The translations under genes were made by a program, and so were the position numbers. A DNA stretch of 64,000 nucleotides from the NCBI RefSeq assembly GCF_900105135.1, contig NZ_LT629741.1, positions 558,001 to 622,000 on the forward strand, given 5' to 3'. Each line of letters starts with the position of its first letter. Within the stretch, counting starts at the first letter, position 1. Below are positions 9,927-20,228 of the stretch, one piece after another. The notes below the pieces were generated by a model that had not been told where the DNA came from, made no database searches, and worked only from the letters and a program-made list of their open reading frames with translations. This DNA comes from Gramella sp. MAR_2010_147. GTDB lineage: Bacteria; Bacteroidota; Bacteroidia; Flavobacteriales; Flavobacteriaceae.

Positions 9927-10823
9927 TTAAAAGAAACGGGGTGATTTGTACCTGGTATTCTTAAATCTAAACTCATAGATTAGCAGGAATTCATGCGATC
10001 CAGAGGTGTATGGTTGTATGTCTGATATTGAATACTCATAGGCATACCCAGCTCTGAAACCCGGGAATAATTGAATATCCAGAAAAGCTCCAACCGCATC
10101 ATCAATTCTATAGTTGGCACCTAAAAAGAACTTTTCATTGAAAATGGCTGTCGCTGTTAGATCTACTGAAAGCGGAGCCCCTTTTGTAGCTTTAACCAGT
10201 GTTGAAGGTCTTAGCTTGAAACTGTCGCTCAGGTCAAACACATAGCCCGAAGTTAAGTAATAATGAACCTGTTCCAGAGCCTTGAACTCTTCCTGACGGT
10301 TATTATCCTTATTAATTAACTTAGGGGCAGAAAATCCAAGATACCAGTTCTGAGATGAAAGGTAAGCACCGGCTCCAAAATTTGGAGTCCAGCGATTAAA
10401 CTCATCAGAAAAGAAGGGATCATCTCCTAAAGTAGGATCATCCAGGCCATAATAGTATGCGCCGGCTTTTAAACCAAGTCTTAAGGTTAAATCGGCACTA
10501 AGATCTACTCTATAAGAGAAATCTCCATAGACAAAGGTGGTGTTTTCATCTCCAATTTTATCGTTTATTACAGATAGCCCAAGACCTATCTTATCATTTC
10601 TCAAAGGAGAGTTAATAGATAAGGTTTGAGTGACCGGAGCTCCATCTACACCAACCCATTGATTTCTATTCAATGCTGTGATAGAAAATCCATCCCTGCT
10701 ACCTGCATATGCCGGGTTTATAGAGATTGTATTGTACATGTACTGCGTAAACTGAGGGAGCTGTTGCGAAAAACCTGGAGCCGCAACAAATAGTATTAGT
10801 ATAATTAGATAAACTTTTTTCAT
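9927..10823 (-). CDS. PorP/SprF family type IX secretion outer-membrane protein
   Basis: The 298-residue product has a signal peptide (ending FSQQ) and the family opening QLPQFTQYMYNTISINPAYAGSRD, written here only as the short motifs QYMYN and NPAYAGSRD. The rest alternates short beta strands, consistent with an outer-membrane barrel, and ends in an aromatic-rich strand. In Flavobacterium johnsoniae, SprF is needed to secrete SprB, and type B sorting-domain proteins usually need a cognate PorP/SprF partner. The gene sits 12 nt downstream of such an adhesin gene, so this is very likely its dedicated partner. It is the middle gene of the 8050-18476 operon. Confidence 0.92.
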   Translation of the reverse strand: MKKVYLIILILFVAAPGFSQQLPQFTQYMYNTISINPAYAGSRDGFSITALNRNQWVGVDGAPVTQTLSINSPLRNDKIGLGLSVINDKIGDENTTFVYGDFSYRVDLSADLTLRLGLKAGAYYYGLDDPTLGDDPFFSDEFNRWTPNFGAGAYLSSQNWYLGFSAPKLINKDNNRQEEFKALEQVHYYLTSGYVFDLSDSFKLRPSTLVKATKGAPLSVDLTATAIFNEKFFLGANYRIDDAVGAFLDIQLFPGFRAGYAYEYSISDIQPYTSGSHEFLLIYEFRFKNTRYKSPRFF

Positions 10824-10835
10824 GGTTTCCCTTTT

Positions 10836-13800
10836 TTATTTAGTTCCTAAGTAAATATAACCTTGAATTGGCTCGAAGTTTCCTTCTCTGATCTCCAGAA
10901 CATAGAAGTATGTTCCAGAAGGTAATTGATTTGAGCTTGTGAAAGATGAATCTGAATAACCATCCCAGTTGTTCTGATAATTCTGAGCATCAAAGACTTT
11001 AGCTCCCCATCTGTTGAATATCTTAACATCGTAAGTGAATCCACAGCCAGTATCAAGATCTACGGTAAAAAAGTCATTCTTATTGTCTCCGTTTGGAGTT
11101 ACCGCTTTAGAAATACTATCTCTAACATCCTGCACGCTACATTGTAATACGATACAATCATCTATTTCTAAAGTTACTGTGGTAATCGAAGGACAGTTTC
11201 CTTCAATTTCATATTTAAAGGTGTAGAAGCCAGGTGCAGGCACTGACGGATCTAATATATTACCGTTTAAAGCACCAGAGTTATCTGTATCTATCCAGGT
11301 TCCGCTTTCATCATAATCACCGGTTAGAAGGTCGAATAGGTCATATTCTCCCTGGTCATCACAAATGCTTTCCCCTTGAACTGTAGTTATTTCCTGAGCA
11401 ACAGGCTCTTCGATAACTACCGTAGTAAGATCTGATAACTGACCAAATTCATCCTGAGCAACTACATCGTAGGTGCCAGGTGTAAGGTTAGTAAACACCC
11501 CTTCAGTCTGGTAGTTCTCTCCATCAATACTATAAGAAAGGCCTTCCTGTGTATCTACAGTAATAGTTCCCGTTGGTTCGCTACAAGTAGCCTGAGCAAC
11601 ATTCACCGACGGAGCAGCCGGAGGAGCAGGAGCAGGGTCTTCTTCAACCGTTACGGTGAATTGACAGGTTGCTTCATTTCCATTAGAATCAGTCACTGTA
11701 TAAGAGATCACTGTTTCTCCAACAGGGAACTCTTCACCTGAAGCGATTCCGCTGGTCATGGTTGTGGTAGTTTCTCCACAATTATCTGTGATCGTTAAGG
11801 CATCATAAGTAACAATTGTTGAAGTTGTTCCGAATTCAACATTCACTGTAAAACTTTCCGGACATTCTATGGAAGGAGCTTCATTATCTACTACTGTAAC
11901 GGTAAAGCTAGTTGTTGCAGTTAAACCTGCAGTATCTGTAGCGGTATAAGTAACAATAGTTTCTCCAACCGGAAATTCAGATCCTGAAATAAGGCCTTCA
12001 GTCATCACAATACTTTCCACTGCGCAATTATCGGTAGCTGTAGCATCTTCAAAGTTTACAACAGCACCACAAACACCAGAGTCATTATTCACGGTGATAT
12101 CATCCATGTCACTTATCTGCGGAGCTTCATCATCTGCAATTGTAACGGTAAAGCTACAGGTAGCAGAGTTACCGGCGGCATCTGTTGCAGTGAACTCTAC
12201 AGTAGTTGCTCCAACAGGAAATTGTTCCCCTGAAGCAGGGCCACTTGTTTGAGTTACGGTTACATCACCAGAATTATCAAAACCAGCAGGAGTTTCAAAT
12301 TCAACTATAGCACCACATACTCCACCATCTACTCCTTCATCAATATCTGATGGACAGTCAAGGCTTGGATCTTCATTATCTTCTACAGTTACTGTAAAAC
12401 TACACTCCGTACTATTTCCAGAGGCATCAGTTGCAGTAAATGTTACCGTTGTAGTCCCAATTGGGAACTGTGATCCGGAAACCGGTCCGCCAGTTTGTTC
12501 CACACTTACTTCACAATTATCAGTTGCCGTTGCATTATCAAAGTTTACAATGGCGTAAGACTCTCCAGTTTCAGTGGTGGCAGTAATACTAGTAGGACAT
12601 GATATTTCCGGCATTTCGGCATCGGTAACGGTGACATCAAAACTTGTAGTAGTGGTATTTCCAGACATATCTGTCACGGTAATAGTTACCGTGGTAGTCC
12701 CAATTGGAAATTCTGAACCAGATTCAAGACCTTCAGTTACTTCTATAGTATCTACTTCACAGTTATCTGTAGCGATAATACTTTCAAATTCTACCACAGC
12801 TCCGCAAACAGCAGGATCACTATCAATATTAATATCAGCAATAGTTTCAATAACAGGAGCTTCATCATCAGAAACATTTACAAGTTGTTCGCATTGAACT
12901 GAATTGTTTGAAGCATCTGTAATAGTCCAGGTCACCGTTGTTTGGCCTAATGGGAATACTTCAGGAGCATCATTTTCGAAAGTTAATTCAGTATCACAAT
13001 TATCGGTAGCAGTAGGCATTCCAAGATCAATTTCAGAGGCATCACATACACCAGCATCAGCTGATATATTTACTTCTGAAGCACACTCGGTAATTACCGG
13101 AGCCTCATCATCAGTTACATTTACAATTTGTTCACACTGAACAGAATTATTAGAAGCATCTGTAATAGTCCAGGTCACCGTTGTTTGACCTAACGGGAAT
13201 ACTTCAGGAGCATCATTTTCATAAGTTAATTCAGTATCACAATTATCGGTAGCTGTTGGCATTCCAAGTTCAACTTCAGAAGCTGAACAAACACCCATAT
13301 CAGCAAAAACTGTTATAGCTTCTGGACATGCAGTTATTACGGGTGCAGAAATGTCTTCAACAGTGATTATCTGTATAAAAGAAACTTCATTACCAGCACA
13401 ATCAGTAGCGATATAAGATCTTGTGATTGTATAGTTATTATCAGCGTCAGAATCTTTATCAGAAATTAGTTCATCAAAAGATACTTCTAGTGATCCCGAG
13501 CAGTTATCTGAAGCAGTTAAAGTTACCGCAGCAGGAACAGCATCACATTCTACAGTTAGTTCTTCTGATGGCAATTCTTCATTGAATTCCGGCGCATCGG
13601 TATCTATCACATTGATCGTCTGTATATGGCTAATCTCATTATTCGCATCGTCTGTAGCAGTCCAGGTTCTGGTGATAGTATATTCATTTGGACAATTGTC
13701 ATCTTTCCCTGAAATTTCTTCAGTAAAATCTACCGTAACCTCACTAACACAATTATCTGAAGCAGTAAGAACAGGAGCAGTCGGAACAGCATCACACTCC

Positions 13801-16800
13801 ACTGTTACATCAGAAGGAAGGTTCTCATTGAACGATGGTGCACCAGTATTCTGGATTGTAAAAATTTGATTCTCAGAAGTTTCATTTCCAGCACAATCGG
13901 TAGCGATCCAGGTACGAGTCACTGTATATTCTTTATCTGTTTCGTTCTCTTTTGTAGAAATTTCTGAAAATTTAACTTCTACGTTTTCTGCACAATTATC
14001 GGTTGCCGTAATGGATGGTACCTCAGGAAGGTTTTCACATTCCATTGTCATATCCGCAGGAATTGTTTCATTAAATTCCGGAGCAATAGTGTCTTCTACG
14101 GTAATAGTTTGAACGTATTCCAGTTCGTTACCTGCGCAATCAGATGCGAACCATGTTCTTGTAATAGTATATTCGTTAGTACATTCATCATCCTGTCCGG
14201 AAAATTCTTCAGTATAAGTTACATTAAGAGCGCCTGAACAATTATCGGTTGCAGTAAGAGTAGCTGCTGTTGGAATGTTATCACATTCTACTGTTAGTTC
14301 TGCAGCTGGTAAAGTTTCCTGATCGAATTCCGGAGCAACTGTATCTTCAACAGTTATAACCTGAACGTGTTCTAATTCATTACCTGCGCAATCAGACGCG
14401 AACCATGTTCTTGTAATAGTATATTCGTTCGTACATTCATCATCCTGTCTGGAAAATTCTTCAGTATAAGTTACATTAAGAGCGCCTGAACAATTATCGG
14501 TTGCAGTCAAAGTTGCTGCTGTTGGAATGTTATCACATTCTACTGTTAGTTCTGCAGCTGGTAAAGTTTCCTGATCGAATTCCGGAGCAACTGTATCTTC
14601 AACAGCTATAACCTGAACGTGTTCTAATTCATTACCTGCGCAATCAGACGCGAACCATGTTCTTGTAATAATATATTCGTTAGTACATTCATCATCCTGT
14701 CCGGAAAATTCTTCAGTATAAGTTACATTAAGAGCGCCTGAACAATTATCGGTTGCAGTCAAAGTTGCTGCAGCTGGAACATTATCACATTCTACTGTGA
14801 GTTCCGCAGCAGGTAAAGTTTCCTGGTTGAATTCCGGAGCAACAGTGTCTTCTACAGTAATCGTCTGCGTAAAAGAAACATCATTACCTGAACAATCTTT
14901 AGCGAACCAGTTTCTAATAATAGTATACTCATTTGCGCATTCATCATCACGTCCTTCAAAGGTTTCAGAATAAGTAACTTCAATTTCACCAGAACAATTA
15001 TCATTAGCTGTTAAGGTAGCAGCCTCAGGGATACTATCACATTCTACAGTTAAAGTCTCAGCAGGAAGTGTTTCGTTGAACGTTGGATCAGTATTATCTT
15101 CAAGAATTAGTGTTATGGAAGCTGATGCCTGACCACCACAATTATCGGTAGCATAAAAAGTTCTGATAACGGTTGGAAAACATCCTCCATTATCCTGAAT
15201 ATTATCAGTATACGTGACGCTAACCAATTCCTGGTCATCGCTAGCGGTATATCCTGTAGCTCCAAATACATCTTTAATATCTTCAGAGCCATCAGTATCT
15301 AGTGGAAATCTTGCATTTTCAGTAGTAATTTCTTCAGAAGTACAGATTTCAAGAGTTAAAGTTTCAGGTACAGTGATTTCAGGATCAACATTATTTAGAA
15401 CTTCGATTTCCACAATTATTTCATTGGTACAAACTACATCTGTTTGTGCGCTGGCTAATGAACCAACTATGGTATAAAATCCTGCTTCAAGTGAACCATT
15501 GTTATCGGTTACATTCTGATTTTCAGAACTGAAAATTTCGAAAGTTACGGAATCATCTTTGGTAACTGTAATCATTCCATCAGCCTCACCATTACAGGTT
15601 ACTGAAGTTGCTTCAGCAGAAAGTTCAATTTCTGGAAGTATTTCAACCACAACCATTAATCTCTCTACACTTTCGCAACCATCTATAATTTTGGAAGCAT
15701 AATAATCTTCACCATCTGTTAGAACAATATCAGAATCCAGAGAAATATCAGTAGCATCGTTCATATACCACATGATATTATTACCAGAAGGAGATAAATC
15801 AGCCACGGTTGCGCCTCCATCAAAACAGAAAGTTTGAACCGCTTCTCCAGTAGGAGCACTAGGATCCGCAATATCAACAATTACTTGCAGGTACTCATCA
15901 CTCTCACAACCCTCAACAGTTTGAGTAGCGAAATAATCTTCATTGTCTACAAGAGCGGTAGTAGCATCAAGGGCATTGTCATCACCTTGTTCTGCATACC
16001 ACTTAATATTGGTTCCGGTAGCTGAAAGATCAGCTACAGTTGGAGTGTCGATAGCACAGAAATCCTGAGTTGCTTCTCCAGTAGGAGCACTAGGATCCGC
16101 AATATCAACAATTACTTGCAGATACTCATCACTCTCACAACCCTCAACAGTTTGTGTAGCGAAATAATCTTCATTGTCTACAAGAGCGGTAGTAGCATCA
16201 AGTGCGTTCTCATCACCTTGTTCTGCATACCACTTAATATTGGTTCCGGTAGCTGAAAGATCAGCTACAGTTGGAGTGTCGATAGCACAGAAATCCTGAG
16301 TTGCTTCTCCAGTAGGAGCACTAGGATCCGCAATATCAACAATTACTTGCAGGTACTCATCACTCTCACAACCCTCAACAGTTTGAGTAGCGAAATAGTC
16401 TTCATTGTCTACAAGAGCGGTAGTAGCATCAAGGGCATTGTCATCACCTTGTTCTGCATACCACTTAATATTGGTTCCGGTAGCTGAAAGATCAGCTACA
16501 GTTGGAGTGTCGATAGCACAGAAATCCTGAGTTGCTTCTCCAGTAGGAGCACTAGGATCCGCAATATCAACAATTACTTGCAGGTACTCATCACTCTCAC
16601 AACCCTCAACAGTTTGAGTAGCGAAATAATCTTCATTGTCTACAAGAGCGGTAGTAGCATCAAGGGCATTGTCATCACCTTGTTCTGCATACCACTTAAT
16701 ATTGGTTCCGGTAGCTGAAAGATCAGCTACAGTTGGAGTGTCGATAGCACAGAAATCCTGAGTTGCTTCTCCAGTAGGAGCACTAGGATCCGCAATATCA

Positions 16801-18476
16801 ACAATTACTTGCAGATACTCATCACTCTCACAACCCTCAACAGTTTGTGTAGCGAAATAATCTTCATTGTCTACAAGAGCGGTAGTAGCATCAAGTGCGT
16901 TCTCATCACCTTGTTCTGCATACCACTTAATATTGGTTCCGGTAGCTGAAAGATCAGCTACAGTTGGAGTGTCGATAGCACAGAAATCCTGAGTTGCTTC
17001 TCCAGTAGGAGCACTAGGATCCGCAATATCAACAATTACTTGCAGATACTCATCACTCTCACAACCCTCAACAGTTTGAGTAGCGAAATAATCTTCATTG
17101 TCTACAAGAGCGGTAGTAGCATCAAGTGCGTTCTCATCACCTTGTTCTGCATACCACTTAATACTGGTTCCGGTAGCTGAAAGATCAGCTACAGTTGGAG
17201 TGTCGATAGCACAGAAATCCTGAGTTGCTTCTCCAGTAGGAGCACTAGGATCCGCAATATCAACAATTACTTGCAGATACTCATCACTCTCACAACCCTC
17301 AACAGTTTGTGTAGCGAAATAATCTTCATTGTCTACAAGAGCGGTAGTAGCATCAAGTGCGTTCTCATCACCTTGTTCTGCATACCACTTAATATTGGTT
17401 CCGGTAGCTGAAAGATCAGCTACAGTTGGAGTGTCGATAGCACAGAAATCCTGAGTTGCTTCTCCAGTAGGAGCACTAGGATCTTGTATTGTTATGGAGG
17501 TGTTTGTTGAATAATCACAGTCATTATCACTAAAGTAATAAGTAACGGTATAAGTTCCAGCTAAACTGGAAGAAAGATTAATTTTCCCAGTTGTTGAATC
17601 AATAATTAGGTTAGGCGAAGAACCTTCGTAAGTTCCACCACTAACGCCTGTTTGAGTTACAGAAGCGGTACCATCAATAGAGCAATATGGAGAATCCTCA
17701 TAGGAGATTGAAGCATCACCTGGTTCAAATACAATAACAGTTTTAGTTTCAGTTTTAGTAAGATTACCATCATAGGCCTCTAAAGTAACTTCATAAGTTC
17801 CTGAGGCTTCAAAATCAAACGAAGGATTTTGTTCGTCCTCAATTTCTCCTAAAATAATAGTCCCAGTTTCATCTTTGAATATCCACGTATATTCGTAACC
17901 CGATGCAGGAGGATAACCTCCAGTGGTTAAATCGGTAAACGAAACTATTTCTGAGTTACAGTCCTGATTATAAGAGAAATTCGCAACAAGTGGCGTTCTA
18001 ACTAAAAAGCCAGGATCATTTCCATAACACTGAGAATTACTTCCTCCAGGACCTAGATCCGGACAAGTTTTATTTAATGAGTTACCAGTTTGCCATCTCA
18101 TAAAAATGTCCTTAATCTCAAGTTTATCACCCCAACTCCAGGTAAAATTGCTAATAAAAACTGGTGTGTTTTTTATCACTTCTTCTTTCTCAAAAAGACA
18201 CTCTTCGACTTCAGTATCAACAATGTCATTGACGTAAATTTTATATTTAACACCTAGGGAGTATGCGTTTGTGGTGCTTCCTCCAAAGGTCGCAAATATC
18301 TGGCCATCCACTTCTGTACCTATTGGATAGTCATCACTAGGTGTAAAAGGAGTTCCATCAGATTTCCTGAACTCAACGCTAAGAACGTTTACATTGTTCT
18401 GAGGGCAGGTCTGGGCATAAATTCCTATAGAAAGAAATAATGCAGCTAAAAATGTAATAGTAGTTTTCCAAATCAT
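10836..18476 (-). CDS. Giant T9SS type B adhesin with gliding motility-associated C-terminal domain
   Basis: The product has 2,546 residues. A signal peptide (ending IYAQ) is followed by a PKD-like domain (about 165-255). Seven near-identical 77-residue repeats come next (about 333-871), with one divergent eighth copy. Seven repeats of about 84 residues follow (from about 1125; motifs LTVECD, TDNCSG, TRTWFASDCAGNE), then seven HYR-type domains (about 1705-2280; PVGxTTVTxTATD). The last 95 residues contain VTPNGDNKNDFF, FNRWG and LPSGTYFYVLE, the T9SS type B sorting domain (CHU_C/TIGR04131 type). The protein is expected to be carried across the outer membrane by the T9SS and displayed or released. 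The two downstream genes encode its likely partner proteins. A role in adhesion or gliding is inferred from architecture. Confidence 0.93.
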   Translation of the reverse strand: MIWKTTITFLAALFLSIGIYAQTCPQNNVNVLSVEFRKSDGTPFTPSDDYPIGTEVDGQIFATFGGSTTNAYSLGVKYKIYVNDIVDTEVEECLFEKEEVIKNTPVFISNFTWSWGDKLEIKDIFMRWQTGNSLNKTCPDLGPGGSNSQCYGNDPGFLVRTPLVANFSYNQDCNSEIVSFTDLTTGGYPPASGYEYTWIFKDETGTIILGEIEDEQNPSFDFEASGTYEVTLEAYDGNLTKTETKTVIVFEPGDASISYEDSPYCSIDGTASVTQTGVSGGTYEGSSPNLIIDSTTGKINLSSSLAGTYTVTYYFSDNDCDYSTNTSITIQDPSAPTGEATQDFCAIDTPTVADLSATGTNIKWYAEQGDENALDATTALVDNEDYFATQTVEGCESDEYLQVIVDIADPSAPTGEATQDFCAIDTPTVADLSATGTSIKWYAEQGDENALDATTALVDNEDYFATQTVEGCESDEYLQVIVDIADPSAPTGEATQDFCAIDTPTVADLSATGTNIKWYAEQGDENALDATTALVDNEDYFATQTVEGCESDEYLQVIVDIADPSAPTGEATQDFCAIDTPTVADLSATGTNIKWYAEQGDDNALDATTALVDNEDYFATQTVEGCESDEYLQVIVDIADPSAPTGEATQDFCAIDTPTVADLSATGTNIKWYAEQGDDNALDATTALVDNEDYFATQTVEGCESDEYLQVIVDIADPSAPTGEATQDFCAIDTPTVADLSATGTNIKWYAEQGDENALDATTALVDNEDYFATQTVEGCESDEYLQVIVDIADPSAPTGEATQDFCAIDTPTVADLSATGTNIKWYAEQGDDNALDATTALVDNEDYFATQTVEGCESDEYLQVIVDIADPSAPTGEAVQTFCFDGGATVADLSPSGNNIMWYMNDATDISLDSDIVLTDGEDYYASKIIDGCESVERLMVVVEILPEIELSAEATSVTCNGEADGMITVTKDDSVTFEIFSSENQNVTDNNGSLEAGFYTIVGSLASAQTDVVCTNEIIVEIEVLNNVDPEITVPETLTLEICTSEEITTENARFPLDTDGSEDIKDVFGATGYTASDDQELVSVTYTDNIQDNGGCFPTVIRTFYATDNCGGQASASITLILEDNTDPTFNETLPAETLTVECDSIPEAATLTANDNCSGEIEVTYSETFEGRDDECANEYTIIRNWFAKDCSGNDVSFTQTITVEDTVAPEFNQETLPAAELTVECDNVPAAATLTATDNCSGALNVTYTEEFSGQDDECTNEYIITRTWFASDCAGNELEHVQVIAVEDTVAPEFDQETLPAAELTVECDNIPTAATLTATDNCSGALNVTYTEEFSRQDDECTNEYTITRTWFASDCAGNELEHVQVITVEDTVAPEFDQETLPAAELTVECDNIPTAATLTATDNCSGALNVTYTEEFSGQDDECTNEYTITRTWFASDCAGNELEYVQTITVEDTIAPEFNETIPADMTMECENLPEVPSITATDNCAENVEVKFSEISTKENETDKEYTVTRTWIATDCAGNETSENQIFTIQNTGAPSFNENLPSDVTVECDAVPTAPVLTASDNCVSEVTVDFTEEISGKDDNCPNEYTITRTWTATDDANNEISHIQTINVIDTDAPEFNEELPSEELTVECDAVPAAVTLTASDNCSGSLEVSFDELISDKDSDADNNYTITRSYIATDCAGNEVSFIQIITVEDISAPVITACPEAITVFADMGVCSASEVELGMPTATDNCDTELTYENDAPEVFPLGQTTVTWTITDASNNSVQCEQIVNVTDDEAPVITECASEVNISADAGVCDASEIDLGMPTATDNCDTELTFENDAPEVFPLGQTTVTWTITDASNNSVQCEQLVNVSDDEAPVIETIADINIDSDPAVCGAVVEFESIIATDNCEVDTIEVTEGLESGSEFPIGTTTVTITVTDMSGNTTTTSFDVTVTDAEMPEISCPTSITATTETGESYAIVNFDNATATDNCEVSVEQTGGPVSGSQFPIGTTTVTFTATDASGNSTECSFTVTVEDNEDPSLDCPSDIDEGVDGGVCGAIVEFETPAGFDNSGDVTVTQTSGPASGEQFPVGATTVEFTATDAAGNSATCSFTVTIADDEAPQISDMDDITVNNDSGVCGAVVNFEDATATDNCAVESIVMTEGLISGSEFPVGETIVTYTATDTAGLTATTSFTVTVVDNEAPSIECPESFTVNVEFGTTSTIVTYDALTITDNCGETTTTMTSGIASGEEFPVGETVISYTVTDSNGNEATCQFTVTVEEDPAPAPPAAPSVNVAQATCSEPTGTITVDTQEGLSYSIDGENYQTEGVFTNLTPGTYDVVAQDEFGQLSDLTTVVIEEPVAQEITTVQGESICDDQGEYDLFDLLTGDYDESGTWIDTDNSGALNGNILDPSVPAPGFYTFKYEIEGNCPSITTVTLEIDDCIVLQCSVQDVRDSISKAVTPNGDNKNDFFTVDLDTGCGFTYDVKIFNRWGAKVFDAQNYQNNWDGYSDSSFTSSNQLPSGTYFYVLEIREGNFEPIQGYIYLGTK
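15861..17477 (-). repeat. Seven tandem 231-bp units in the type B adhesin gene
   Basis: The sequence AGGATCCGCAATATC recurs every 231 bp at 15861, 16092, 16323, 16554, 16785 and 17016 and 17247; the array ends at 17478. Each unit encodes 77 residues containing DPSAPTGEATQDFC and VEGCESDEYLQVIV. Units fall into two linked variants, distinguishable by GGGCATTGTCATC (Asp-Asp) versus GTGCGTTCTCATC (Asp-Glu). From low to high coordinate the order is a, b, a, a, b, b, b. A diverged eighth unit lies at the low-coordinate side. Confidence 0.93.
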
Positions 18477-18658
18477 ATCTATAATGTTTAGACTTTTAAA
18501 TAATTTTATACCATCGTCATATTAGCGATAATGTGATTTGGGAACAACATATACCAATGTACCTGAGGTACATAGTTTTATAGGAAAGTTTAAGAGATAC
18601 CGCTTTTGGCGATAAATAAGATCCGGGGGGGAATCGTAAAAAAGGTAGGTTATAAAAA

Positions 18659-18697
18659 CTGGTAATAAATATAGATTACCATTAGAAGTGGGGGGGT
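18659..18697 (-). promoter_or_regulatory. Adhesin leader block C (copy 2)
   Basis: This is the counterpart of 7554-7593. The coding strand has ACCCCCCCACTTCT, then GGTAATC, then TTTATTACCAG, in the same order and nearly the same length (39 versus 40 nt). It lies 183 nt upstream of the adhesin start. Conservation of sequence and position suggests a common regulatory or RNA-structure role. Confidence 0.45.
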
Positions 18698-18860
18698 AAC
18701 TTTTAATTAGTGTTATGATGTAAAATTATCATAAATAAATGTTTCAAAGGATTTTCTGAATTAATATTAGATGAATTTCAATTAAAAGTCGATGAGAAAC
18801 ATAGTGTTATACTTGTAAATACCTCAATTTGAAGGAAATATACTTATAAAGTTTGTTAAT

Positions 18861-18899
18861 TTTGTAGGAAATTACAATTTTAAATAAGGGATTTCCCCT
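18861..18899 (-). promoter_or_regulatory. Adhesin leader block A (copy 2)
   Basis: The coding strand reads AGGGGAAATCCCT and, 30 nt after the first A, TCCTACAAA, matching the spacing of the copy at 7758-7796 exactly. The AGGG/CCCT hairpin is kept although the loop differs. It lies 385 nt upstream of the adhesin start. Confidence 0.5.
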
Positions 18900-19089
18900 A
18901 GAAAATGTAAAAATGAGGTCAATTCGTACAGGATTTTTTATACGATAAAATTGGTAGTTAAAAGACTACTTTTTTAATTGTTTTATAGAATAGTATGGAA
19001 AAATGGAATATTTTATCTTTAAGTATCTTATAGTTTTTTTCTGCCTTGAAATTTAAACTTGTAAATTGCAGTAAACTTACCTTGATCAA

Positions 19090-19734
19090 ATGCAAAAGGA
19101 TTTAAAAGCTTATCGTAAATCTTATGAGAAAGGAAAACTTCTTGAAGAAGATATTCCTGCGAATCCAAATGATTTATTTAAATCATGGTTTCATTTAGCC
19201 GATACATCTTCTCATGTAGAAGAAGCCAATGCCATGAGTATTTCTACTGTTAATAAAAATGGTTTTCCTAAAGCCAGGGTGGTATTGCTTAAAGGTTACG
19301 GGATTGATGGTTTTACCTTTTTTACAAACTATAATTCTAGCAAAGGAAAGGATCTACTAGAAAACCCCAAATGTTGTATCTCATTTTTCTGGCCTTCTTT
19401 AGAAAAACAAATTATCATACAGGGGATAGTCGAGAAAATTTCAGATAAAAAGTCTGAGGAATATTTTCAATCCAGACCGCGAGGAAGTCAGTTAGGAGCT
19501 CTTGCTTCTAATCAAAGCTCGGTTATTCCATCAAGGGATTATCTTGAAGATAAACTTACCAGGTTGGAAAAAGAATATGAAAATAAACAAATCCCTAAAC
19601 CTAAGGAATGGGGTGGTTTTTTACTTAAACCAGTAAGTTTTGAATTCTGGCAGGGTAGAGCAAATCGCTTACATGACAGGATACTGTTTACTCAAGAAGA
19701 AAATAATTGGAAAATTGAAAGACTGGCACCGTAA
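19090..19734 (+). CDS. pdxH: Pyridoxamine 5'-phosphate oxidase
   Basis: The 214-residue protein matches PdxH over its full length: an early DPF-like substrate segment (NPNDLFKSWF), the FMN-binding region with ARVVLLKGY and GFTFFTNY, and a C-terminal motif FWQGRANRLHDR (from about residue 186) ending in RLAP. PdxH uses FMN and oxygen to oxidise pyridoxamine or pyridoxine phosphate to pyridoxal 5'-phosphate in the cytoplasm. It is the first gene of a plus-strand run with sixA-like, ppk1 and ppx; the next gene starts 2 nt after its stop. A promoter is not clear; TAAACTTG at 19054-19061 is a weak candidate. Confidence 0.95.
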   Translation: MQKDLKAYRKSYEKGKLLEEDIPANPNDLFKSWFHLADTSSHVEEANAMSISTVNKNGFPKARVVLLKGYGIDGFTFFTNYNSSKGKDLLENPKCCISFFWPSLEKQIIIQGIVEKISDKKSEEYFQSRPRGSQLGALASNQSSVIPSRDYLEDKLTRLEKEYENKQIPKPKEWGGFLLKPVSFEFWQGRANRLHDRILFTQEENNWKIERLAP

Positions 19735-19736
19735 TT

Positions 19737-20222
19737 ATGAAAAGATTAATTTTAGTTAGACATGGTAAATCCAGCTGGGATAATAACCTTCCAGATCATA
19801 AGCGACCACTAAAGAAAAGGGCTTATAATGATGCTGAGCTTGTTTTAAGTGCATTTCAGCATTTTTATCAACCTGGTGCGCTTTTCTGGACCAGTTATGC
19901 GGTAAGAGCACACGAAACAGCTAAATTGTTCAAAGAGCGATTGAAAATTAAAGATATAGATTTTAAAGTAAAGGAAGACCTGTATACTTTCAATCAAAAC
20001 GAATTACTGTCTGAAATTAAGACCTGTGATAATAGCAGAGATAAACTAATTGTATTCGGGCACAATCCTGCCATGACAATTCTTGTGAATTCTCTGGGAG
20101 ATAAAAAGCTGGATAATCTTCCTACCACAGGTTTGTGCGTGATAGATTTTGAAGTAGACTCCTGGGACCAGATACGCAAGGGAAAAACAATTTTAACCTT
20201 ATTGCCTAAAAATCTTCGATAG
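19737..20222 (+). CDS. SixA-like histidine phosphatase
   Basis: The 161-residue protein begins with the histidine phosphatase signature LVRHGKSSW (RHG at residues 8-10, nucleophile His9) and has the second catalytic histidine in FGHNPAM (His109). Its small size without an inserted cap fits the SixA branch, which removes phosphate from phosphohistidine proteins. The gene lies between pdxH (2 nt) and ppk1 (6 nt) in one operon, so a link with polyphosphate metabolism is plausible but unproven. The physiological substrate cannot be read from the sequence. Confidence 0.85.
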   Translation: MKRLILVRHGKSSWDNNLPDHKRPLKKRAYNDAELVLSAFQHFYQPGALFWTSYAVRAHETAKLFKERLKIKDIDFKVKEDLYTFNQNELLSEIKTCDNSRDKLIVFGHNPAMTILVNSLGDKKLDNLPTTGLCVIDFEVDSWDQIRKGKTILTLLPKNLR

Positions 20223-20228
20223 ACCTTT

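Larger units (their letters stand above)
18477..19089. other. Divergent intergenic region with adhesin leader and pdxH upstream region
   Basis: No gene is apparent in these 613 bp. The left part is the long leader of the type B adhesin, with shared blocks at 18659-18697 and 18861-18899. It also holds a perfect hairpin, ATGTACC-TGA-GGTACAT at 18557-18573, and a G7 run at 18624-18630. The coding sequence just before the start (TAAACATTA, then ATATG) is also found just before the other adhesin start. On the plus strand a weak TAnnTTTG-like box, TAAACTTG (19054-19061), may serve pdxH. Confidence 0.55.

Noticed and set aside
10847..16025. Several plus-strand and alternate-frame ORFs inside the adhesin gene
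   Set aside because: They are shadows of a 2,546-codon gene with clear domain structure on the minus strand.
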